From: Adhaeribacter rhizoryzae
GTDB lineage: Bacteria; Bacteroidota; Bacteroidia; Cytophagales; Hymenobacteraceae
DNA length: 64,000 nucleotides
Reading direction: 5' to 3'
Assembly: GCF_008629685.1 (NCBI RefSeq)
Contig: NZ_VWSF01000003.1
Coordinates: forward strand, 398,182-462,181
Positions 47,001 to 55,808 of the stretch are shown here, piece by piece. Under the pieces are notes generated by a model. The model saw nothing but the letters and a program-made list of their open reading frames with translations. It was not told the origin of the DNA and ran no database searches. The translations under genes and the position numbers were made by a program. Position 1 is the stretch's first letter. The number at the start of each line of letters is the position of its first letter.

Positions 47001-47643
47001 GTGTCTGGCGTGGCACATCGAACCGTTTTAGCCTAATTTCTTTTAGTAAGGCTTTAGCTTGTGTGAGTTGGTTCAGGTCGGTTGCATCATCGGTATTATC
47101 TAACAAATCAGCCCGCAGATTATCGGCATCGGTAAGGCTGATTAATAAATACCGGAAAGTAACTGTTACTTCCACGCCGCGGTCGTCGCAGGAGTTAGGC
47201 GAACAATTTTTTAGGTTTTCTTCTTTTAACTCTACAAATATGAGTACAACTTTATCGGCCCAGAAAGTGGCATCTAAAGCCTGCGTTCCGCCGGCGGGCA
47301 ACATTTCCCAGAGCGGATATTTATTTTTTTGGGTAGCACTGTCGTATAAAGGCGGATATATTACTTTTTGGGGCACCTCATACACCTGGTAATGGGTAAG
47401 CGCCACCGTATCTGCGGCCACCAAATATCCTTCTGATGTAACGCCGCAACCCTGCGTAAACGTTATGGTATTAATACTGGCATCGGGTATAACATCCAGG
47501 CCGCACACAATGCCTATCCCAATTAAGTTGGTGCGGGTCAGCCGGTTTTGCTCATCTAGATAGCCGAAGAGCTCGTTTAAATGATCTTTTTTGAGTACCT
47601 GGTTGGCTACGAACTGCGGGTAAGAATCAAACGTCGGTTCCAT
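44017..47643 (-). CDS. Large eCIS protein with internal carboxypeptidase-regulatory-like domain
   Basis: The 1208 residues have an N-terminal part found in Bacteroidota eCIS clusters (YPQFVANQVLKKDHLNELFG, NLIGIGIVCGLDV), about 700 residues of helical sequence, then a carboxypeptidase regulatory-like beta-sandwich (about 748-820: IIAGRVVDNSGAPVPGVNIL ... GRFRLIV), a Cys- and Pro-rich linker (CCSDCLPI, about 852), a SprB-like SGGTPPYSVNG patch (about 898) and further beta-rich C-terminus. The place between the baseplate and tape-measure genes is where fibre or receptor-binding genes can occur, so a fibre or baseplate-surface role is possible. No transmembrane segment is seen. Confidence 0.8.
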   Translation of the reverse strand: MEPTFDSYPQFVANQVLKKDHLNELFGYLDEQNRLTRTNLIGIGIVCGLDVIPDASINTITFTQGCGVTSEGYLVAADTVALTHYQVYEVPQKVIYPPLYDSATQKNKYPLWEMLPAGGTQALDATFWADKVVLIFVELKEENLKNCSPNSCDDRGVEVTVTFRYLLISLTDADNLRADLLDNTDDATDLNQLTQAKALLKEIRLKRFDVPRQTPPLLTTNDLFDAYRKILTKQSIETFRDELMQAYTIYKPLLGSLPDTVLQNFGSTFTYQSDQLTLSNPLEYQYYYDFISDLIEAYNELRTVGLYAISICCPPPGLFPRHLLLGKATEDTTQVTSQYRHYFLPSPLFGSQKAVANQIQQLFERIIRLIEAFAIPHPKTLFDFNAIRITPSSLGPVPLSQKAIPFYYQITNGAPPLYQLWNYAKSQENKAKTNLTYHADLYPAPVEDFVLKPLTYDLEPYNFFRIEGHIGLHWFYALWRLAALRSQNRLPFDIVVLKTGRNFTNILDWHTHQCYFQDLEALFASLKEELICLLCQEARYFYDIPLSRGKTGQRLPTKVDFLRHCDPGYTYLENTWGFLYENAFEKTDLFKLFNRWQRLAADQNTKDFLLLIHKIIELGDLLTEAKDLVNFNIELFRAKHTDLSEYAALRLAELKLLLPQQNSDELSNAWLVEDLIDHLDFIIHACKAEAFEALAETCRKRREALQQQLLWGNYNRKNPGINHKSGVPVGGTFLLVYAGEEDTPTPPQKGRFIIAGRVVDNSGAPVPGVNILVRNTTQGTITQVDGRFRLIVTQLPVTLVVAFVGIPSQEVTVKEATDTLTIIVGEELPATNGQNRLPNGIVIADFYLPYLCCSDCLPIQINIPEPKPDEPEPLRVKPGEPECDEEKKNFTVILTISGGTPPYSVNGQPVNGADGKTHAVTLPTNQGDALVVTDDASQQVTVTINPHDCQPAEPCDLPCAGKAEKCLYPLWVPKPSRERRIRTREIKETILLIKDLENNKEFTIDFRELYEATVGELDNQTFDERFTKFVAELTSLVAQQMGADIFMITYDPKLRMLAFEHYTCHTFEMRVEVRLLFGDNQFPVIAHYNQDGWTLTDQEFNQTVTGRKVGCILMDKCKNITKPVCDEIIKPDAITIFVDMNENQVKYNLLNEDGLQPGLWMFENGGPFISQSFSGEYNGFASLEEDSVWVLGLKDNCFGVDTEFITNA

Positions 47644-47676
47644 ATTTTCAGGTTTAAAGGGTAAACAGCCAAAGGG

Positions 47677-50600
47677 TTAGCCAATTATAGTTGCATCCAG
47701 GCGCACCGGATTATCGTCGTTATCATCTTCGCAGTCGTGGAGGGTAGCCGGCGGATAAATACTTTTTAACTGGCCCAACACCGCTACCAACGCAGCGTGG
47801 GTTTGCAGCACCGCTAATTTATTTAGGTAATATTCCAGCAACAGGGCTTTCAGGTCGGTTTTAAAGGCAGCGGTAAGGGCAAATCCGCAGGCAAAAGGTT
47901 CAGGTTGAATATGGATGTTATAAATTGTTTCGAGTTGCTGTTGCCAATCGGCAGGCAGCAATTCGGTCCGGTAATTTTCTTCCTGACTTATCCAGGTGCG
48001 GAGTGCTTCGCCGTACGCCGCTAATATTTGGCACGTGCAAGCACAAACCATGGCAGTAGTTAGGGTTGTGCCTGCCAATTGCAAGTGGGCGGTTAATAAA
48101 CTTTCTACTTGCTGGGCCAGGGGCGATTCCGGGGTGGTTAAATTATTTAATTCCGTTAGCCAGGCGCACCAGGCTTTCCAGAAAATATTAAACTGAAAAC
48201 AATTTTCTTTATTTTTAAAATAACCGGTAAGCGTAGCTTTTAACCCATCCTGGTAAGTAGCATTCAGTTCGGTTGCCAGCTCATCGGGAAGAACTAATGG
48301 CAAAATATTAACTGTAAACAATAATTCTAAATCACTATCTGACAGAGCGTTGAAACCGTTCCGCACAAATTCCTGCCGGAAAGCATCGTTATAAACAGTT
48401 AATATTTGTTCAGCAAAACGGCAGATTGGCAGCGCTAATGCTTCGGCCTTGGTTGGGTCAGTTAAGGCTCCGGTTAAAGTAGCCGTTAATTGACAAAGAA
48501 TAGCGGTATCGCCTTCGCCGCGGCACACTTCATTGCCAACCCAGCAAATTTTGGGCAGCAAATGGGCCGGCATTTCTAACCGGATAAGGCGTTCAGCAAA
48601 ACGGCGATAATCCAGGTTCTGAAATAAATTTAGCCAGCCCGGTAACACCACGGTAACCCGGAACGAATAAGGGTCTTCTTCGCCGCAGGTTGCGCAATCC
48701 GGATTGAGGCAAACGGGTAACAAGGCTTGCCCGTAAAATTGGGCGCGCAGTAATAAATGCTCTACCAGAAATAATTGGGTATCGGGAGGTAAGCCTAAAA
48801 GCCGGAGCAGTTTTTTTTGTAAACCCGCAATATTTGTACTGCTGCAAACAGGGGGTTTATCTCGGTAATTAAAAGCCTTGGCCCGGTTGGCACTTAGTTC
48901 GGGGTAATCTTGCAGGAAAAGAATTTTATCCTGCAATAATTTAGTACCTATATTTTTTTCTAAGCTTAATAATTGCGGGTTGCTGGTATTAAGCTTTACC
49001 TGGTACAACATGAGGGCGTAATCGGTGAACTGTTCGCCAAAACGGGCCAGCAAATGGTCCAGAAATTGGTTGCGCCGCTTTATGCCGGCTTCTTCTGTTT
49101 CGGCTAACTGGGCCACTATGGTAGCGGAAAGTCCGTTGTAAATACCATTAGTTCCTTCCAAGCCTTTAATTACCTGCTCCTCTAAAAACTGGGTATAATA
49201 GCTTTGTTTTACGCCTGGGTCGAGCTTAAATAATTGACTTACGTTGGCTAATTGGGCCAGAAAATCGGCGAGTAATTGTTCATAAAAAAACAAATAAGTT
49301 TTAAGTTGTTTGGCCTGGGCCTGGCGCAAAGCGGTGGCCTCTTCGGGTAAGCCTTCGAAACCAATGCCGTAGTTTAGCGGAAAGGAATATTGAACCGGAA
49401 AATAATCTTTTAAATCCCGGATGGTACCGGTAGGAACGGGCAAGTCTTGCGGACCAGCTACCTGGTTTAACTGGGCGCCCCGCAATTGCTGTAACGTTGC
49501 CCAAACTTCCTGCGGATTGGCGGCTAAAAAAGGCAAATCGTTTTTAAAGAACAATATTTTAGATTGCTCCAGGTACAAGCGCGGTTGGTGCTGCACGGTT
49601 ATTTCTAAAGTCCAGGGTTGGCTGGGCATTATGGCCCGCCCCTGTGCATCGTATTTGGTAAGCACCAAATTGCGGATCGCAATTATTCCCTCAATTTCGG
49701 TTAAAACGTTAATAATATCTGATACATAAATATAGCGGCGCAGTTGCGCTGCTTCCAGTTCATCGGTTTTTAAGAAACCGTGCGCCAAGGCAGGACCATT
49801 AAATATTTCTTCGGTAGGTACTTGTTGGGCTTGTAATTCCGGCAGGGAATAAAATCGGAGCGGCGGGTTAAAGTAGGTTTCTATTTGGTAATAAATCTGC
49901 GCGAGCACTTTTTCAATATCGGCATCCGGGCTGAGTTCTACATCGGCGCAAACCGCAATATCTTCTACGGCAACGGTAGTTACGTGGCAATAATCTTCGG
50001 CCAGGTTCCGGTGCTCGTGCAATATTTGTTTAGCCTCATTTATTAATGCCTGCACCTGCTTTATTTTAGCATGATAACTTGGTATAAGGCCATCGGCGGT
50101 ACTGTTGGTAAAAGCATCTATAAAATCCTGAACAGCAATTTGGGTGCGGGAATCGCTGCCTTCTAAAAACACGGTAAAAGGCACGTTATTCAGCAATATT
50201 TTTTCTTCGGCAAGCGGCTGGGCAGCATCCGGCAGAAAGGTAATTTCCAGCGATACTACCAAGGGGTTGCGCAACGCCCGGGGGGTAATCAGGGTACCGG
50301 TTAGGTTGGTACTGGGTTCGTCTATTTTGGCAATATTGGTTACTACCACGCCATTGGCTTTTAGCTGGATGGTGGGCAACAAAAATTTATAATACTTTTC
50401 GTAGTCTTTTTCGATTTCGGGCCAGGCCGGAAACCGGACCTCCAGTAACATGGCGGTAAACTGGTTATTTGGGCCGAGCACTACCGACACCCGTTGTTTA
50501 ATTTTGCCGTTGTTAAAATCGCCCAGCGCCGCATCGGCCTGCATTTCCAGCATTACCTCGTACAAGCCGCGCGGAATAACCGGGTTTTCGTTTTTTAAAT

Positions 50601-51024
50601 ATACCAATTGCCCGGCCGCGCAATCGGCGTAGATTGTGAGTTCGCAGGCACACGTTTTGCACAGCAGCCAGGCATTCCGTACACCTTCCAGATCAATTAA
50701 TAATTTGCGGTAATCGTTAACGGTAACTGGGTGGCAAGTTAAAATCTGACGGGCCGTGAAAAATCCCTGGTCTTGGCCACCAGTTTGCAGCGACTCGGCC
50801 AGTAAATCTTTTATATCAAAACCAATCCGGTAACCAATATCCGTAATCGCGTAGCACAGTAATTCCAGTATGGTAATGCCCGGATCGTGGGTATTATAGT
50901 CAGTCCAGTATTTACTACCCAATTGCTCAATATACGCCAGCCCTTGTTGTCGCAGAAAGTAGTAATCCTGGGCAGGTAACAAATGCGGGTTTTTATCGAT
51001 GGGTTGTATAATATTCATGGCCAT
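47677..51024 (-). CDS. eCIS baseplate protein (Pvc12-like)
   Basis: The 1115-residue protein begins with QDYYFLRQQGLAYIEQLGSK and YWTDYNTHDPGITILELLCY, a segment shared by large contractile-system baseplate proteins related to Pvc11/Pvc12 and phage J proteins. FQSVNYRK-type helices and a Cys cluster (CLNPDCATCGEED, near 770) follow. It lies nine bases after the J-like gene and is of the size of the second wedge component. Together with gp25 and the J-like protein it should form the baseplate wedge. Confidence 0.82.
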   Translation of the reverse strand: MAMNIIQPIDKNPHLLPAQDYYFLRQQGLAYIEQLGSKYWTDYNTHDPGITILELLCYAITDIGYRIGFDIKDLLAESLQTGGQDQGFFTARQILTCHPVTVNDYRKLLIDLEGVRNAWLLCKTCACELTIYADCAAGQLVYLKNENPVIPRGLYEVMLEMQADAALGDFNNGKIKQRVSVVLGPNNQFTAMLLEVRFPAWPEIEKDYEKYYKFLLPTIQLKANGVVVTNIAKIDEPSTNLTGTLITPRALRNPLVVSLEITFLPDAAQPLAEEKILLNNVPFTVFLEGSDSRTQIAVQDFIDAFTNSTADGLIPSYHAKIKQVQALINEAKQILHEHRNLAEDYCHVTTVAVEDIAVCADVELSPDADIEKVLAQIYYQIETYFNPPLRFYSLPELQAQQVPTEEIFNGPALAHGFLKTDELEAAQLRRYIYVSDIINVLTEIEGIIAIRNLVLTKYDAQGRAIMPSQPWTLEITVQHQPRLYLEQSKILFFKNDLPFLAANPQEVWATLQQLRGAQLNQVAGPQDLPVPTGTIRDLKDYFPVQYSFPLNYGIGFEGLPEEATALRQAQAKQLKTYLFFYEQLLADFLAQLANVSQLFKLDPGVKQSYYTQFLEEQVIKGLEGTNGIYNGLSATIVAQLAETEEAGIKRRNQFLDHLLARFGEQFTDYALMLYQVKLNTSNPQLLSLEKNIGTKLLQDKILFLQDYPELSANRAKAFNYRDKPPVCSSTNIAGLQKKLLRLLGLPPDTQLFLVEHLLLRAQFYGQALLPVCLNPDCATCGEEDPYSFRVTVVLPGWLNLFQNLDYRRFAERLIRLEMPAHLLPKICWVGNEVCRGEGDTAILCQLTATLTGALTDPTKAEALALPICRFAEQILTVYNDAFRQEFVRNGFNALSDSDLELLFTVNILPLVLPDELATELNATYQDGLKATLTGYFKNKENCFQFNIFWKAWCAWLTELNNLTTPESPLAQQVESLLTAHLQLAGTTLTTAMVCACTCQILAAYGEALRTWISQEENYRTELLPADWQQQLETIYNIHIQPEPFACGFALTAAFKTDLKALLLEYYLNKLAVLQTHAALVAVLGQLKSIYPPATLHDCEDDNDDNPVRLDATIIG

Positions 51025-51033
51025 AAGGTAAAA

Positions 51034-54000
51034 CTAGCAGCAACCACAATTTTCGGTAACCGGCGTTTCGGCCGTTATGGGAATAAGGTCCAGCACATGA
51101 TTTTCTTCGGGTACCGATACCAGCACCGCACACGCTTTGGTAGCTATTACTTCGTCGGCTTTACTATTGGGCAAGCCGTTACCCGGTAAATGCCACAATT
51201 CAAAGTCGGTGATATAATCGACGTAAGGCCGTTCTTCTATAAAATCGATAAGGGCGGAAGCAAATATTTTACCGCCAAACTGAATATCCTGCGCTTGCCC
51301 AAAAGCCCACGGCGATAAATATTGGGTAATTTCGCGTTTAAGCCTTACCAAAAATGCGGCGGGGTCGTACTGCGGCCAGAATTTAACCCGGCCCTTTACC
51401 TGTACTTGTTCAAAAATGGGATTACGCACGTGCAATTGCACAAAACAAGCAATATGCCGGCGCAGATAAGCACTAATTTTTTCCAATTCGCCCAAACTGG
51501 TATAGGGTTGCAGCGGATTAATATGGTTGCGGTGGCGGAGGTTAGGAATGGTAATAATGGTTACATGGCCGGCCGCTTGTTCGTTGTAAATTAATTGGGT
51601 TTCGCCGGGATCGTACTGGGTATGCGGCAGGCATTTTACTTTGTAAATGCCCGGAAAGGCTTCGAGCGTCAGGTGTTCATAGTCCCAGATGGTAATGCCG
51701 CGGTCTTTATGCCGCAATCGCTCACTTACGCGCTGGTAATAATTTGCAGAATTTTCTTTTACGTGGCCGCCAAAACTGGCAAAGGGTTGAGTTACGCTTT
51801 TAACACCTGCCTGGGGTTCCTGTAATTGGGTAATGCTGCCGGCGGTTAAAGGTAAAGTTAAAAAATCACTGGCGTTTTGCTGATCCTGGAAAGTAGCGGT
51901 GCCCGCCTGGGTTAATACGGAGATTAAACTGCAAACCGTATCACTGGCCGTATGTACCGCTGCCCGCAGCCAGTAAGTTTCGGCGGGCATAATGGCATGT
52001 TGGGTATCGGCTAATTGGGGCAATAAAAACGTAATAATGCCGGATTGCGTGAGTTGGGCGGTGCCGTCGCTTACCTGCTCCTTTAAAAATGAAACCCAAT
52101 AATCGCCCGCTAAATAACTCCAATGCACGTGTTGTTCCGGTTTTTTTAGATGCGGGTTAGCAGTGCCTTCTACCAACTGAAACAAGACGGCAATTTGCTG
52201 GGGCGGCGTGCTATCGGTAAACCCAATGTAAAATTCGGCTTCGTGTTCTTTCCAGGTTTGAATGCTACCATCAGGTTCTTTAATTTCGAAAAAGGCATTG
52301 CCTAAGTTTTTGTGCCGGAACAAAGGTACCAGGCTCAAAGTCTGCTCGGCGTCTAAATCGGGGCGAAACAAGGCCGCGTGCCGTTCGGCGGTACCAAACG
52401 GAAAAACCTGAAAAAATTGCAAGGGCCGGTCCGGGAAACTGTTCGTTGCGCTTAAATCCAGCGAGGTAGTGGCCTCGTAATCCAGTACTATTTCCTGAAT
52501 AACGGGTGTATAGGGTTCGGGAGGGCGGCTGGGCATGGCGTTTACCTGCGCACTAATATTATTTAGAGCTTCGGCTTTATCGGAGGTGCTCGCAATAATA
52601 TCCTGCACCGCTTTTTTAAAATTGGCCGCCCCCGTCGATTGTTTTATCAGGTATTCGGTGAGTTGTTCCTGGTAAGCTTTGTGGCCGAAATCGCCGGCCA
52701 ACCGGAGTTGCATAAATCCTTTTACACTTTGGATAGTATAGCGCGGAATATTTTGGTAATCAACCGGCAGGCGGTCGTCGTTTAGCAGGGTAAAAAGAAT
52801 AGCGGTGTTGGTTGCATCAGATATTGGTATGCGATTATCCGGGCCGGCTATGCCATCAAATAAATTTGGGTCCGTGGCTACTTGCTGCCAAAGGCCTTGT
52901 CTTAAAAAATAAATATTAACCGGCGGCTTAGCCGGCATACTGGCCGGCAAATCTTTCCAGTTAATTAATACTTTAAATACGGCATTTTTTTTCATAAACA
53001 CCTCGGAGTGCCCAATTACCAGCGCCGCATCTTTTTGCGGTAACGGCCCGAATGGCTGAAAAGGCTGGGTAGGATCAATCGCGCCAAAATCGTTAGATAC
53101 CTGTAAGTTTTTCAGTCCTTTTCCGGTAACCGTTAAACTAATATTTGTAAGAATATCGGTTTTAATCTGGTCGTAGATAAAGGTCGTGTCGGGTGTTTGC
53201 TTCAGAGTAATTTGCAGCACCGGATTAGTGGTGCCATATACTTGCTGGTGCACCGCCGAAGCATAAGGCGCGGTAGCGGGCGCATCGGGCGGCAACTGTA
53301 TAACCAACTCCCAATAAGCTGCCTCCCGGCGAAAAACGGCATTGGGTACCAAATACCACCCATCGGCTACCGTAAGCCGGCAAATTACCTGACTTGAATA
53401 ATCTCCGGTAGTTATGGCAGGGCTGCTGGTATAAAACCTGGCCGAAACTTGCCTTGTACCCTCTGTTAAATATAAATACGGGGAAGCTACGGCAAAACCA
53501 ATTTGCGCAGGCGGCATGGCAATAGCGCTTAATTTGCCGTTATCGAATATTTTATGCGCAAACGGGTGCCATTGTTTATCCGGCAAAGATAATTCTGCGC
53601 CTAAACCATCTTCGGAGTTAGCCACCGGGGCGGCAAACAAGTGCCCTTTAAATATGGTGCCGGCATTCTTTTTTAAATCTTCGTCGAGTGGCGTGGCGTG
53701 GTAAAAAGATTTAAGCGCCGAAATTTGAGTTTTATTCAGCGCAAAATCGGCATCTAGTGCAAATATTACTTCCTGCCCTTTTGAATCTTTACCGGCATTT
53801 ACCCGAGTTCCTTTTGGTAAAATCAAACTTTCGAGGTGCCTGGCCAATTCAAAAATTAAATGGGCCTGGCTAGGCTGGGCCGGTTTAGGCGCTAATTGCA
53901 ATATTTGCTGATAATAAAAATCGAGGTGCTGGCTAGTAATGGTGTTTAGCTGGTCGCGGGCATATAATAATAATTTCAAAAATGCGAGTAACAACGCCTG

Positions 54001-54828
54001 GTGCGGTTCGTGGGTATTGCGCTGTAAGGTTTCCGCCAACTGCTTTTTTGCCTCGTTGTTTATGGTGGCCAGCGCCCGCAAAAATTGGTCGAAAATATTG
54101 GTAAAGGAATTATGATTGCTGGCAAAGTATATTTTCCGGGCTATTTCGCCGGGAGTTGTTGGCCCGAAAATATTTGGATCGATGCTGGTGGAATCTGCCC
54201 AAAACGGCGAAAAAGAACGGGTAAAAACCTCCGATGCCGCAGCCAGGGGTTGGCCCAATATTGTACCGGGTAATAAGGCAGTTTCGTCGGTTAAGTCGGG
54301 CGTGGCCGCGGCAAAGTACACCTGTAACTTGTGAAATTCGGTAGCCAGCCGGGTTTTTATCAGGTTTTGTACTGTTTGTTTCAGGGCAACGGTTTCGGGC
54401 AGGCGTTGTTGCAGTTCGTTTAACCCCCAGGCCAGGTTGGCCGCCAGGCTAAACAAGTTAGCGAATGCCTGCTTTAATTTTGTTTCATCTACCGGATTAT
54501 TTTTTAGTTCAGCCGAAATACCTTTAATAAATAATTCCTGGACCCGGTTTTTATAACTATCTACTTCTTCTACGGCCACTACGGCCAGAATAGCTGTTTC
54601 GTCTTTTTCAAAAAAACTTTGCCAATCCTCGTTATGGTATTGGTTATCAGTCCGGAAATATTTGAGGTACTTACTTAATTTTTGTACAAAAACCAGCCAA
54701 TCAGCTATTTCGTGCTGGTCTATGGGGGCAGATTCCGGTAACAGCGCCTTAAGCGTTCGCTGGGCCTGATTGGTACCTTCCCGCTTCAGCATCAACGGAT
54801 TTATAATATTTTCGCAGGGCTGGGTCAT
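51034..54828 (-). CDS. eCIS baseplate protein J-like (Pvc11-like)
   Basis: The 1264 residues hold, in the C-terminal third, the typical baseplate J/gp47 segment NYYQRVSERLRHKDRGITIW followed by DYEHLTLEAFPGIYKVKCL, and IFASALIDFIEERPYVDYI near the end; the last residues are CGCC. The N-terminal half is long and has been expanded compared with phage J proteins. Its start overlaps the gp25 stop by four bases, showing coupling. It should be the main wedge protein tying the spike hub to the sheath. Confidence 0.87.
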   Translation of the reverse strand: MTQPCENIINPLMLKREGTNQAQRTLKALLPESAPIDQHEIADWLVFVQKLSKYLKYFRTDNQYHNEDWQSFFEKDETAILAVVAVEEVDSYKNRVQELFIKGISAELKNNPVDETKLKQAFANLFSLAANLAWGLNELQQRLPETVALKQTVQNLIKTRLATEFHKLQVYFAAATPDLTDETALLPGTILGQPLAAASEVFTRSFSPFWADSTSIDPNIFGPTTPGEIARKIYFASNHNSFTNIFDQFLRALATINNEAKKQLAETLQRNTHEPHQALLLAFLKLLLYARDQLNTITSQHLDFYYQQILQLAPKPAQPSQAHLIFELARHLESLILPKGTRVNAGKDSKGQEVIFALDADFALNKTQISALKSFYHATPLDEDLKKNAGTIFKGHLFAAPVANSEDGLGAELSLPDKQWHPFAHKIFDNGKLSAIAMPPAQIGFAVASPYLYLTEGTRQVSARFYTSSPAITTGDYSSQVICRLTVADGWYLVPNAVFRREAAYWELVIQLPPDAPATAPYASAVHQQVYGTTNPVLQITLKQTPDTTFIYDQIKTDILTNISLTVTGKGLKNLQVSNDFGAIDPTQPFQPFGPLPQKDAALVIGHSEVFMKKNAVFKVLINWKDLPASMPAKPPVNIYFLRQGLWQQVATDPNLFDGIAGPDNRIPISDATNTAILFTLLNDDRLPVDYQNIPRYTIQSVKGFMQLRLAGDFGHKAYQEQLTEYLIKQSTGAANFKKAVQDIIASTSDKAEALNNISAQVNAMPSRPPEPYTPVIQEIVLDYEATTSLDLSATNSFPDRPLQFFQVFPFGTAERHAALFRPDLDAEQTLSLVPLFRHKNLGNAFFEIKEPDGSIQTWKEHEAEFYIGFTDSTPPQQIAVLFQLVEGTANPHLKKPEQHVHWSYLAGDYWVSFLKEQVSDGTAQLTQSGIITFLLPQLADTQHAIMPAETYWLRAAVHTASDTVCSLISVLTQAGTATFQDQQNASDFLTLPLTAGSITQLQEPQAGVKSVTQPFASFGGHVKENSANYYQRVSERLRHKDRGITIWDYEHLTLEAFPGIYKVKCLPHTQYDPGETQLIYNEQAAGHVTIITIPNLRHRNHINPLQPYTSLGELEKISAYLRRHIACFVQLHVRNPIFEQVQVKGRVKFWPQYDPAAFLVRLKREITQYLSPWAFGQAQDIQFGGKIFASALIDFIEERPYVDYITDFELWHLPGNGLPNSKADEVIATKACAVLVSVPEENHVLDLIPITAETPVTENCGCC

Positions 54829-55286
54829 AAACTATTGTCTAGGGGCGGCGGGTTGGTCAGGAAATTGAGTAAATCGGAACTTTCGTTTTTATAAAAAGGA
54901 TACACAAAGTTGTAGCGGGAGTTGGTTGTGCGTACCACGTAATCTACTTCTATCAACAGCAAACCTTCCCATTCACGCGTGGTATTAATATTTACTTTTT
55001 CTAAATCAATGCGGGGTTCGTAGTACAAAATAGCCGTTTCAATTTTATCGATAATCTGGGTTTTCAGGGTAGTATCCAGCGATTCAAATAGCAATTCTTC
55101 CAGATTACAGCCGTAACGCGGTTGCATGAGCCGTTCGCCAACCATGGTGGTTAGCAGAATATGTAAGCTACTCTGAATATCGGCTTCGTTTTCCAGCATG
55201 CCTACGGTACCCGTCAGCCATTCGAAAGTTGGCGGAAAACCCCAGCCTCTGCCCAAAAAACTAGTATTTACCGGTTGTTCTGCCAT
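54825..55286 (-). CDS. eCIS gp25-like baseplate protein (Pvc9-like)
   Basis: This 153-residue GPW/gp25 family protein shows the hallmark stretch ILLTTMVGERLMQPRYGCNL near residues 45-64, followed by EELLFESLDTTLKTQIIDKI and the family beta strands (LLLIEVDYVVRTTNSRYN). gp25 nucleates sheath polymerisation on the baseplate. The spacing to the next gene (overlap of four bases) is typical of the order gp25, J-like in contractile systems. Confidence 0.93.
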   Translation of the reverse strand: MAEQPVNTSFLGRGWGFPPTFEWLTGTVGMLENEADIQSSLHILLTTMVGERLMQPRYGCNLEELLFESLDTTLKTQIIDKIETAILYYEPRIDLEKVNINTTREWEGLLLIEVDYVVRTTNSRYNFVYPFYKNESSDLLNFLTNPPPLDNSL

Positions 55287-55351
55287 TTTCGGGTATATTG
55301 ATTAAATGCTAAAGTTTATTTAAGCTACTCTTATGTAATACTTTAATATTC

Positions 55352-55642
55352 TTATCCGCCAATTAAAACGGAAGGAAAACCAGCCGCAATAATGCCGCCG
55401 TGAGCAGTAGCATCGCCTTGCCGGGCCGCAAACATACCGCCTATTTGCACGGTAGCTGATCCCTTTACGATGCTGTCCGGGGGGCCGGCGCAAGCCGCCA
55501 AATCGCCTACGCGCGCAGCAGGCAGTCCGCCAATGCAAACCGTTGGGCAACCAGCCGGTAAAATTGGTCCACCCACGTGCGGCTTCGGTCCATCGGACAA
55601 GGGGCACGTATGAAAATCAGTAATTCTAGCGGCGGCTGGCAT
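55352..55642 (-). CDS. PAAR-domain spike tip (Pvc10-like)
   Basis: The 96 residues form a PAAR fold: MPAAARITDFHTCPLSDG, then repeats with GGPILPAGCPTVCIGGLPAA, RVGDLAACAGPPDSIVKGSA, VQIGGMFAARQGDATAHGG and SVLIGG. His and Cys residues at the expected places (HTC, CAG, AHGG) could bind the tip metal. It sharpens the VgrG spike. It lies 166 bases after the spike gene. Confidence 0.93.
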   Translation of the reverse strand: MPAAARITDFHTCPLSDGPKPHVGGPILPAGCPTVCIGGLPAARVGDLAACAGPPDSIVKGSATVQIGGMFAARQGDATAHGGIIAAGFPSVLIGG

Positions 55643-55808
55643 ATTCTATTTTATTTTTAGCTTATTTGCTTGCTATTGAATATTTCAGAATTATTCTTAA
55701 CTATTTATTAATCAATCTACTTTCAGGTTAAAATATTCCACCAAAAGAAGAATTTCTGTACAATAATTGCCCCGGCATTTTGCTGGTTTCGTTTACTTTC
55801 GGGTGCGA